A stretch of DNA of 64,000 bases from Lachnospiraceae bacterium UBA1721. GTDB taxonomy: Bacteria > Bacillota > Clostridia > Lachnospirales > Lachnospiraceae. Below, in pieces: positions 25,052-32,625 of the stretch. Numbering within the stretch: the stretch's first letter is position 1; every line of letters begins with the position of its first letter. The translations under genes were made by a program, and so were the position numbers. Location of the stretch: contig DCIR01000012.1 of the NCBI GenBank assembly GCA_002317155.1, positions 41,121-105,120 of the forward strand, in the 5' to 3' direction. A model generated the notes under the pieces. It saw nothing but the letters and a program-made list of their open reading frames with translations, made no database searches and was not told the origin of the DNA.

Positions 25052-25080
25052 TGTATCAAAAATAAATTCTTTTTTGTCAA
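25052..25080 (-). promoter_or_regulatory. Probable promoter of mscL
   Basis: On the minus strand TTGACA (25080-25075), a spacer of 17, and GATACA (25057-25052). The -35 is perfect and the -10 weak. Transcription would start near 25045, facing the comEC promoter. Confidence 0.4.
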
Positions 25081-25166
25081 AATCAAATGCTTTAGTCAAA
25101 GCAGCAATCAATCTCACTAAAAATTATAAAATCATATAAAATTATCCAAATATAAGGAAGGTCCCC

Positions 25167-27503
25167 ATGAAACGTCCCTTGTTCACATTCTGCCTTTTTG
25201 TTATTTCTGTGCTCGTTATTCTTACGTGCTGCGGAGTGTTTTCCAAAGAAGGTAACTCTGCTTTACTGCCCGAACACGGTTCAGTCATCACTGTAATCGG
25301 CACGGTCTGCAAAACAGATTCCGACAAAATCTATATAAACCATCTGCAAATCTTTCAATCATCAGAAGCTTCTTCCACTCTCCCTGACAAGTTTACATTT
25401 TCAATATCCTTAGACGAATTAGTCGATACCACCCCTCCTCGCATCGGTAATTCAGTTAAAATCACCGGAGAATTCAGGCAATTCTCGCATGCAACCAATC
25501 CCGGCGAATTCGATGCCTACGACTACTATGCCGCGATAAACATATACGGTTCTCTACGAAAAACCGAAATCTCTGTCACAGACAATCGTATCTATCCCAT
25601 AAGGCACTTCTTATATCTGATAAAAAATGCCGGAATGTCTGCAATAAAGTCTGCATATTCTCCTGTTGATGCATCGATAATGAATGATTTGCTCTTCGGC
25701 GACAAATCCGGCTTAGACCCTGAAATCAAAGAACTCTATCAACGCGTAGGTATTTCGCACATTCTATCGATTTCAAGCCTGCACATCAGCATAATAGGTC
25801 TTGGTATTTTTTCTCTTCTAAGGCGGTTACGATGTCCCGTAAAACTCTCGGCAATTATAAGTGCTTCTGTATTGATTATGTTCGGAATCATGACAGGTAT
25901 GAGTATATCTGCCATCAGAGCCATCGGAATATACATAATCGGTATGATGGCTAAGCTGCTCGGTCGAACCACCGATACTCTCACTTCTTTATCATTGGTT
26001 GCCGTAATCATTTTACTGATCAATCCTTCACAGCTTACCTCATGTGGTTTTTTATTATCTTTTGGTTCTGTCACGGGTATCTGCTGCCTGTATCCATCTC
26101 TTAAGAAAATAGCTTCAGATTATTGGCATCCGAAAGCTCGATATTGCCCCGATACTCATCTGCAAAAAATATCCGGATATCTGAAGAAATTGCTATACGC
26201 GTTACTCAATTCACTGCTCGCCGGAATATCACTTACCATTACCACTCTTCCAATACAGCTTTACTTTTTCTATGAGATACCTCTTTTCTCAACATTCCTT
26301 AATCTGATGGTAATTCCACTTATGTCCATTCTGATGATATGTGGTTATTTGTCTGTCTTTTGTCCTTTTCTGTATATTCCCGGCAAAATATGTGAACTAA
26401 TCCTGCGATTCTATAAAGCTTCCGCCGAGCTGTTTGAGTCGTTCCCTCACGGACAGTGGAATCCCGGAAGGCCGACACCTTGGCTTATTATTCTTTATTA
26501 TCTTTTATGGCTATTCGTGGTTATGTATCCGCACATTAAGCAATATATAAAAAAACCACTTAAAATAAGATTATTCAAATCAATCATCAGTATTCGTGAC
26601 CATATTGTTTGCATAACACCAGTTATTTTTATTCTTTTAATTATAGGGTTCAACAGTCCTACACTTCCCACCAACAGTGTGATTTTCATAAATGTCGGCC
26701 AAGGAGACTGCATCCTGGTTTACACTGACAGTAAGGATGTCCTCATTATAGACGGAGGCTCCAGCAGCCGATCCGGCGTCGGACAATACGTTATCAAAAG
26801 TACATTAAAATACTATGGTTTCTCACATATTTCCGCTATCTATATCTCCCATCCTGATAATGACCATATAAACGGGATTGTCGAATTACTTAGCAACAGT
26901 CAAAAGTGGAACCTACGCATAGACAATTTGTATCTGGCAAAATATGCCAATAGCGAGACACTCGAAATAAATGCTTTGCAAACAAATGCACCGCAAACAA
27001 ACACTTCCCTAATATCCTCGGGATATATTGCTGACTATGGCTCAGTACATATAGATTGTCTGCATCCAACTGTAGACTTTGAATCTCCTGATACAAACGA
27101 AGCATCCATGTGTCTACTCTTAACCTTTAACAACAGCCATGTCTACGAAAATCCAGATTACAAAACAACTTTGCTATTATGCGGTGATATATCCGGTTTT
27201 GGCGAAGAGCTACTCAACGATGCAATTTTACCGCATTCACCCATAACTCTTCTTAAGGTATCGCACCATGGTTCAAGATATTCCACCACTGATGCTTTTC
27301 TGTCCGCAGCCGCTCCCAGCCTTGCTTTTATATCTGCAGGCGCCAATAATAATTACGGGCATCCTCACGCAGAGACCTTGCAGAGACTTAAAGAGCATGG
27401 ATGCACCTACTACTCAACAATAGACTGTGGCGCTATCACAATAAATATCAAGCCCAGCTGTATTACCATCAAAAAATATATAGATTTGTATAATGCTGAC
27501 TAA
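25167..27503 (+). CDS. comEC: ComEC/Rec2 DNA-uptake channel protein
   Basis: Membrane channel that passes one DNA strand into the cell during natural transformation. N-terminal anchor and OB-like domain (about residues 1-150; GEFDAYDYYAA region), a multi-pass competence domain at about 170-480 starting DLLFGDKSGLD and containing LSISSLHISIIG, and a C-terminal metallo-beta-lactamase-like domain from about 505 (INVGQGDCILV, ISHPDNDHINGI, LLLCGDISG, KVSHHGSRYSTTDAFL). The length of 778 aa is normal. AAGGAAGG precedes the ATG. It is convergent with holA, whereas the two are usually codirectional neighbours in Firmicutes. Confidence 0.94.
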   Translation: MKRPLFTFCLFVISVLVILTCCGVFSKEGNSALLPEHGSVITVIGTVCKTDSDKIYINHLQIFQSSEASSTLPDKFTFSISLDELVDTTPPRIGNSVKITGEFRQFSHATNPGEFDAYDYYAAINIYGSLRKTEISVTDNRIYPIRHFLYLIKNAGMSAIKSAYSPVDASIMNDLLFGDKSGLDPEIKELYQRVGISHILSISSLHISIIGLGIFSLLRRLRCPVKLSAIISASVLIMFGIMTGMSISAIRAIGIYIIGMMAKLLGRTTDTLTSLSLVAVIILLINPSQLTSCGFLLSFGSVTGICCLYPSLKKIASDYWHPKARYCPDTHLQKISGYLKKLLYALLNSLLAGISLTITTLPIQLYFFYEIPLFSTFLNLMVIPLMSILMICGYLSVFCPFLYIPGKICELILRFYKASAELFESFPHGQWNPGRPTPWLIILYYLLWLFVVMYPHIKQYIKKPLKIRLFKSIISIRDHIVCITPVIFILLIIGFNSPTLPTNSVIFINVGQGDCILVYTDSKDVLIIDGGSSSRSGVGQYVIKSTLKYYGFSHISAIYISHPDNDHINGIVELLSNSQKWNLRIDNLYLAKYANSETLEINALQTNAPQTNTSLISSGYIADYGSVHIDCLHPTVDFESPDTNEASMCLLLTFNNSHVYENPDYKTTLLLCGDISGFGEELLNDAILPHSPITLLKVSHHGSRYSTTDAFLSAAAPSLAFISAGANNNYGHPHAETLQRLKEHGCTYYSTIDCGAITINIKPSCITIKKYIDLYNAD

Positions 27504-27519
27504 AGCAGATGCGAAACTA

Positions 27520-27590
27520 GCCAATGTAAGCCAGACGCTGACCAATGCAAGCCCTACGCTGACCAATGCAAGCCCTACGCTGACCAGCGC
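27520..27590. repeat. Tandem 21-bp repeats after comEC
   Basis: Two identical 21-bp units at 27541-27561 and 27562-27582 begin ACCAATGCAAGCCC and end TACGCTG. They are preceded by a degenerate copy at 27520-27540 and followed by a partial one (ACCAGCG). The array starts 17 bases after the comEC stop. Being a multiple of three, it reads through as heptapeptides in open frames, but no gene is supported. Confidence 0.85.
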
Positions 27591-27603
27591 GGAGCTATAA
27601 AGT

Positions 27604-27640
27604 AAAAAAACTACCGACATTTTCTGTCGATAGCTTTTAT
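27604..27640 (-). terminator. Shared terminator between comEC and holA
   Basis: The stem CTACCGACA with TGTCGATAG (27611-27619 with 27625-27633) is flanked by U-runs in both directions. The single irregular pair is U-G in the leftward RNA and C-A in the rightward RNA, so it is stronger for the holA operon but may serve comEC too. Confidence 0.75.
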
Positions 27641-27650
27641 CATTTTAATA

Positions 27651-27720
27651 TCTGTTGTTTATATCTGTTTATATCCGTTTGTATCAGCCTATATCTGCTT
27701 GTATCTGCTTGTATCTGTTA
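27651..27720. repeat. Seven in-phase decamers, consensus RTATCTGYTT
   Basis: From 27651 to 27720 every ten bases restart a variant of RTATCTGYTT (the last five are ATATCCGTTT, GTATCAGCCT, ATATCTGCTT, GTATCTGCTT and GTATCTGTTA). The period of ten equals about one helical turn. The array lies between the terminator and the holA stop. Confidence 0.75.
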
Positions 27721-27736
27721 GTATTCTCCCACCTGC

Positions 27737-28738
27737 TTATATCAGTGATATTAACAATGTCTCTACTCCAAGCACATCACTTATGTGTCCGGTCTTGATA
27801 TCTTCATCAGTCTGGACACATCTTTTCAGAATCTTCTTAAGCTCTGCAGCCGAATATCTCGATGCCTGTGACATATACTTGCTGATGAAATATCCCCTTA
27901 TGCCCATCTTCTGAGCAATCACATCCCTCTGCTCGCCGTCATCTCTTAAGAGCCTTATCTGAAGCAGCTGATTGTATTGCTTTTCAAGAAGAGAAAGCAT
28001 CTTGATAGGCGGCACCTTCAATGCGAGCAAATCATAATACAATTCCATAGTCTTGTTTGCATTTTTATCGGCAATGGCATCCAGCATATCAAAGATTCTG
28101 TCCTCGATGTTTTCACTGCATATAGTATCTACATCCTCATCAGTAATAACATCTCGATCCAGGCAATATGTGACAAGCTTTTCAAGCTCACTTCGAAGCA
28201 TAGCCATGTCGGTACCTGTCTTATCCAATATTTTATTGGCTGTATTGACGCTGATCATCTTACCTTCTTTTTTTAAGAAGGATCCAATTACACCCTGAAG
28301 GGACTCTCGTGTCTGGTAATCTATCTGTGCAACCGTACCGTTCTGAGCAACAGCTTTGTACAGCTTGCTTCTCTCATCAACTTCGCTCTCGCAAAAAATG
28401 AACACAGCTGTCTCGCAGGGATTTTCCATATACTCTGCCAGCTGCTCACCGCCGGCCTTAAACAGCCCTGTATCCCTGAAAACCATGACACGCTTATCTG
28501 CAAACAGAGGCATAGTCTCAGCCTGATCGATAATCTGCCCCACAACAACGTTTTTACCATCATAGTAATGAGTATTCATACCATCTTTCTCACCACCGAA
28601 TTTGGCAAAAATCATATCAGCATACTGCTTACGCAGATATCTCTCCTCACCATACAGGAGGACAATATTTTTTAAGCTTCCGGTGCGAAGCTGCATTTTC
28701 AATTGTTCAAAGGACTGCTGCGCATCTTTTTGCTTCAT
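27737..28738 (-). CDS. holA: DNA polymerase III subunit delta
   Basis: Clamp-loader subunit that opens the beta clamp during replication. The N-terminal AAA-like domain has the typical LLYGEERYLRKQY start (residues of about 23-37), then DTGLFKAGGEQLAEYMENP and VFIFCESEVDERSKLYK, and the C-terminal collar domain includes LAVKVPPIKMLSLLEKQYNQLLQI-like helices and VQTDEDIKTG. The length of 333 aa is normal. The ATG overlaps the TGA of the GerMN lipoprotein by one base, so it is translated by coupling. It is the last gene of the comEA operon. Confidence 0.92.
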   Translation of the reverse strand: MKQKDAQQSFEQLKMQLRTGSLKNIVLLYGEERYLRKQYADMIFAKFGGEKDGMNTHYYDGKNVVVGQIIDQAETMPLFADKRVMVFRDTGLFKAGGEQLAEYMENPCETAVFIFCESEVDERSKLYKAVAQNGTVAQIDYQTRESLQGVIGSFLKKEGKMISVNTANKILDKTGTDMAMLRSELEKLVTYCLDRDVITDEDVDTICSENIEDRIFDMLDAIADKNANKTMELYYDLLALKVPPIKMLSLLEKQYNQLLQIRLLRDDGEQRDVIAQKMGIRGYFISKYMSQASRYSAAELKKILKRCVQTDEDIKTGHISDVLGVETLLISLI

Positions 28739-29691
28739 CAGTTATTTTCCTCGCTGGTATTGGTTTCCAACACAGTGGTCATCTCGGTATTTCTCTCATA
28801 TGACGAGGTAAATACACTCGGAATCTCTCCGTTTATCAATATCTGTACCTTCTTAACAGAAGTCAGTTCTGTAAGTGAATTAACAATCGAATATATCGAA
28901 TTCTCTATAGGCACATTGTTAACAGCATTTAAGAATGAAGAATCCAGGTTCACATAGCATACGCTGTCGATGGTACTTACGCTTATGATATTAGTCTCGG
29001 GATTGATAGTAGGATACAGTCCTTCGACCTGTCCGCTCGGACCATCTATCAGTTCCTCGACTATAAACATCTCCAGCGGTACGTTTGTAGAATAAAACTT
29101 ATCTCTGTACGCACCTATAAGCTTATCTCCACTTTCGTTGGCAAAATAGAGCTTTACGATGACTTCATCGTAAGTATTGATAGCATTACCGTCATTATAG
29201 ATAAATGTATCAGCAGTCATCCAGCCGACAGTCTGTCCCATAGCATCTACCAACGGTTCTCCCTCAACAGTAAACACTACATATCTGACCGAACTAATCT
29301 GGACAATAGTCTTAACAATAGCCGCACGTACAAGCACTTCGCTTGTGCTGGAGAGTTCCTTGTAGGTTATATTAAAATCAATCGTAACCCTGTTAGCATC
29401 AACCACAACGGAATTGATTGACACCATCGCCAAAGGTGCCTTGTACTCTAATTTATCAGGGGTACGTCCCAAAAAATCAATCATCTGGTTGATTTTTTCC
29501 TCAGTCGTCTCACCCGTAACATCAAAGTAATGTGCCTCGATTCCGGTCTCTCCGTTGCTCACAAAATAAATCGGAGTTCCGCCGGGCTTCGTCTGCTCAC
29601 CGCATCCGATCAGAGCAAAAACCATGCATATAGCCAACGCTACCACACATATGCAATTATTCAATTTTTTCATTAAACAATTCTTATTCAT
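28738..29691 (-). CDS. GerMN-domain lipoprotein
   Basis: Secreted lipoprotein with signal peptide and lipobox ALIGCGEQ. Two GerMN-type modules are visible: the second runs from VKLYFANESGDKL through LIDGPSGQVEGLYPTINP to SVTELTSVKKVQILINGE-type end, and the first covers the preceding 120 residues. GerMN domains occur in spore germination proteins and in LpqB, the lipoprotein encoded with the MtrAB two-component system of actinobacteria. Here too the gene follows a response regulator and histidine kinase, suggesting it modulates the kinase from outside. GGAG precedes the first ATG. Confidence 0.88.
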   Translation of the reverse strand: MNKNCLMKKLNNCICVVALAICMVFALIGCGEQTKPGGTPIYFVSNGETGIEAHYFDVTGETTEEKINQMIDFLGRTPDKLEYKAPLAMVSINSVVVDANRVTIDFNITYKELSSTSEVLVRAAIVKTIVQISSVRYVVFTVEGEPLVDAMGQTVGWMTADTFIYNDGNAINTYDEVIVKLYFANESGDKLIGAYRDKFYSTNVPLEMFIVEELIDGPSGQVEGLYPTINPETNIISVSTIDSVCYVNLDSSFLNAVNNVPIENSIYSIVNSLTELTSVKKVQILINGEIPSVFTSSYERNTEMTTVLETNTSEENN

Positions 29692-29704
29692 ACGGTCTCC
29701 GCAG

Positions 29705-31198
29705 CTACTTGTCTATAATTACATTGCCTGAATATGTAAGTGGAATTTTTATCGTAAAATTAGATCCCACATCCGGTTCACTTGTTACTGTCACAGATCC
29801 TCTGTGCATCAAAATAGCGTTTCTGGTAATCGCAAGTCCCAGTCCGGTTCCGCCAATTTCGCGCGAATGTGATTTGTCCACTCGATAAAAACGCTCATAA
29901 ATATGCGGTAGCGCATCCTCAGGAATACCGATACCGGAATCTTCAACAGATACTGTGAAAAACTGATGATCAGCATCCAAATTAACATGCACCCATCCGT
30001 GGTCTTTGTTATATTTGATTGCATTCTCCACCAGATTACTCAATACAAGCGAAATCTTTACTTCATCGATATCTGCAATAATCTCACGGCTTGAATTAAG
30101 CACCACCTCTATATCCTTCTTGCGGGCGATGGGCCTTAGTCGTTTCAAAATCATTTCCGTCAGTTCATTGATATTGACCGAGGTAACATTCATATCCTGA
30201 TTGGTTCTATCCATCTTAACCAATGCGAGCAAGTCCGTGATAATACGATTTTCTCTGTCAATCTCGGATGCAATATCTTCCATGAACTCTCTATACATTT
30301 CAGCCGGAGCGTCGGGCTGCATCAACAGCGAATCCGCGAGCACTTTGACCGATGTCATAGGCGTCTTAAGCTCATGTGAGACATTTGCCACGAACTCTTC
30401 TCTCGAATCATCAAGAGCTTTCATACGTATAAGTAACTGGTTAAAAGCATCTGAAATCTTTACAGTCTCAGTATACGATTTTACCGAGATCGGCTCGTTA
30501 CTATAGCCGGCCTTAACCTCTGCAATGGCATTGGTAATTTTCTGGAAAGGTCTTGTCAGTACGCCCGAAATAAAGAATGCAAAAATGATAACCAGAATTA
30601 CTGTCAAAATCTCAATTGCAATCGCTATTCTGTTAAGAACCGTAATAGTCGATTTGATAGTCGAATTCGAGATACTGGTAAGCATTACACCCTGAATCGC
30701 AGTATCTCCGTCATCAGTAGTATCCACAACCGGAGTCGTCATCTCGATGTAACCATGCTCAGCATCATAACGGTAAGTATTTATTCCCTTAAAGCAGGAA
30801 ATAACCTCCTCTGAAATCATGGTACGTCCTTCAGAGATGTTATATGTATCAAGCGCAATCTTAAAATTGGGCTCGATAATCATAACTCGGCCTTCATAAA
30901 GATTGGCCAGCATATCAAGCTCCGCCTCAATGATCTCATGCGATTCCTTTTTATTTGGACTGTGTGCGTTATAATCCTTCAGGAAATCATTGGCCACCAG
31001 GTGGTTGGTTATAACCGTCAGCTGGTTTTGGACCGTCTGAGCGCGCAGTTCTACCGCCTCATCCTCATAAGTCTTCACAATCGAATACTCCATGACGATG
31101 CTGGGTACTGTACCAATCAGTAACAATATTAAAAAAATACGGGCCCGCAGGCTTCGCATGCGGACCACGTCCCATATTTTTTCAAACTTATCCTTCAC
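29705..31198 (-). CDS. Membrane sensor histidine kinase with HAMP domain
   Basis: Two-component kinase. Transmembrane helices at about residues 19-38 and 185-210 flank an extracellular sensor domain. A HAMP linker follows (SGVLTRPFQKITNAIAEVK), then HisKA with the phosphorylated His in NVSHELKTPMTS, and HATPase_c with N box (LSNLVENAIKYNKDHG), G1 (VEDSGIGIPED), F and G2 (GTGLGLAITR). The length and layout resemble WalK/PhoR. The start is GTG at 31198, two bases after the stop of its regulator, with AAGGAA before it. It probably senses an envelope state. Confidence 0.95.
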   Translation of the reverse strand: MKDKFEKIWDVVRMRSLRARIFLILLLIGTVPSIVMEYSIVKTYEDEAVELRAQTVQNQLTVITNHLVANDFLKDYNAHSPNKKESHEIIEAELDMLANLYEGRVMIIEPNFKIALDTYNISEGRTMISEEVISCFKGINTYRYDAEHGYIEMTTPVVDTTDDGDTAIQGVMLTSISNSTIKSTITVLNRIAIAIEILTVILVIIFAFFISGVLTRPFQKITNAIAEVKAGYSNEPISVKSYTETVKISDAFNQLLIRMKALDDSREEFVANVSHELKTPMTSVKVLADSLLMQPDAPAEMYREFMEDIASEIDRENRIITDLLALVKMDRTNQDMNVTSVNINELTEMILKRLRPIARKKDIEVVLNSSREIIADIDEVKISLVLSNLVENAIKYNKDHGWVHVNLDADHQFFTVSVEDSGIGIPEDALPHIYERFYRVDKSHSREIGGTGLGLAITRNAILMHRGSVTVTSEPDVGSNFTIKIPLTYSGNVIIDK

Positions 31199-31199
31199 G

Positions 31200-31904
31200 T
31201 TAGTTTTCCTTGTTGAGGAAGTAATATCCTACGCCCCATTTAGTGTGTACATAAAGTGGATTGCCCGAATCCTTTTCAATCTTCTCACGAAGTCTTCTGA
31301 TATGAACATCAACAGTTCTGACATCGCCGGGATAATCGGTCCCCCATACCAGATTCATCAGATTCTCTCTGGTATATACTCTGTCAGGATTGCGCATAAG
31401 AATCTCAAGCACTTCAAATTCCTTACTGGTAAGTGCAATCTCTTCGTCATCAATAAATGCTCTTCTTCCGTCACAATCAAGACTTATCTTACCACTTGTA
31501 AGAACATTTCTTCCGTTATCACCGGCTGAAGACTTTTTAGGCTCTACGCGTCTGAAAATAGCCTTGATTCTGGCTTTAACTTCAAGAATATTAAAAGGCT
31601 TGGTTATATAATCGTCCGCACCATACTCAAGTCCGAGGATCTTATCCATATCCTCGCCCTTGGCAGTAAGCATAATAATAGGCACATTAGAGAACTCTCT
31701 GATCTGCTGACATACCTCATATCCGTTAAACTTAGGAAGCATAAGGTCTAAGAGAATAATGTCATAATCGTTATTCTTGGCCATATCAACAGCTTCCTCG
31801 CCATCATAAGCACAATCAACGGTCATATCATCCTGCTCAAGACTGAACTTTATTCCCTTTACTATCAACTTTTCATCATCTACAACCAAAACCTTCTTGG
31901 GCAT
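31200..31904 (-). CDS. OmpR/PhoB-family response regulator
   Basis: Cytosolic transcription factor partner of the adjacent kinase. The receiver domain has acidic pocket VVDDE, phospho-Asp in DIILLDLMLP, and the conserved Lys in YITKPFN; the winged-helix DNA-binding domain ends with VWGTDYPGDVRTVDVHIRRLREKI and GVGYYF. It is close to the WalR/PhoP group, but no ortholog name can be assigned by eye. The frame opens at 31922; the ATG at 31904 has a GGAGAG site and starts with MPKKVLVVDDE as in the family, so it is preferred. Confidence 0.95.
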   Translation of the reverse strand: MPKKVLVVDDEKLIVKGIKFSLEQDDMTVDCAYDGEEAVDMAKNNDYDIILLDLMLPKFNGYEVCQQIREFSNVPIIMLTAKGEDMDKILGLEYGADDYITKPFNILEVKARIKAIFRRVEPKKSSAGDNGRNVLTSGKISLDCDGRRAFIDDEEIALTSKEFEVLEILMRNPDRVYTRENLMNLVWGTDYPGDVRTVDVHIRRLREKIEKDSGNPLYVHTKWGVGYYFLNKEN

Positions 31905-31937
31905 AACACTCTCCACATTCACTATTTATTTCACACT

Positions 31938-32558
31938 TTATTGGACACATATATAGGCTTCCAGCTTTGCATATGTCGCCTCACCTATACCGGACACCTT
32001 CATGATATCCTCAGCCTTCTCAAACAGGCCGTAATTATTTCTGTACTCAATTATTGCGTTGGCTCTCGTCTCTCCGATTCCGGGCACACTGCACAGTCTG
32101 TTCACATCGGCAGTATTAATATTTACCGGATATGAATCTCCCGATTGTGACATCCCCTCGCCACCTGCGTCCTGAATTCCCAATTCCTGATTCATATCTT
32201 CATCGATATAAGGAAAATACAGTCTCTGTCCATCAGAAACCTCAGCCGCCAGATTAACGTAAATCGTATTGGCGCCTTCATCAAATCCGCCCGCAAGCTC
32301 AAGTACATACTCCGCCCTGCTTCCCTCCGGAACACATTTAACTCCGGGTTCAAGCACAGCGCCACATGCGTATACAAAAATCATTTTTTCTTCTACCGTT
32401 TCATCAGTACATTCATCCTCTTCCGGCACATCATCCACAACCGATGCAGCCACATTAGTGCTGATATTCTCAATCGTTGTTGTATGAGCCGAACATGCCG
32501 TAAATACTGACAAAATCGTTAAAATAACGCATGCTATTATTGGTGATTTTATTTTCAT
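31938..32558 (-). CDS. comEA: ComEA-like DNA receptor with SLBB and helix-hairpin-helix domains
   Basis: Competence receptor that binds DNA at the cell surface and passes it to ComEC. A signal peptide ends with a lipobox-like FTACSA, so it may be lipidated instead of membrane-spanning. An SLBB domain follows (VYACGAVLEPGVKCVPEGSR, about residues 60-115), and at the C-terminus a double helix-hairpin-helix (VNINTADVNRLCSVPGIGE, then IMKVSGIGEATYAKLE). The length of 206 aa is normal. It is the first gene of the operon leading to the two-component system and holA; comEC lies just beyond on the other strand. Confidence 0.9.
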   Translation of the reverse strand: MKIKSPIIACVILTILSVFTACSAHTTTIENISTNVAASVVDDVPEEDECTDETVEEKMIFVYACGAVLEPGVKCVPEGSRAEYVLELAGGFDEGANTIYVNLAAEVSDGQRLYFPYIDEDMNQELGIQDAGGEGMSQSGDSYPVNINTADVNRLCSVPGIGETRANAIIEYRNNYGLFEKAEDIMKVSGIGEATYAKLEAYICVQ

Positions 32559-32625
32559 ATTCCCTCCTTAACATAAAAGAGGGAGTACTGCTGCTGATTA
32601 AAATAATATCGTAAGAAGCAACTCA

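Noticed and set aside
24865..25086. 74-residue N-terminal extension of MscL
   Set aside because: It has no ribosome site at the upstream start. The extension covers the leader hairpin and promoter, and the ATG at 24864 has GGAGG and the family N-terminus.
27520..27720. Possible CRISPR array
   Set aside because: Units are directly adjacent without spacers, too few and not palindromic, and no cas genes are near.
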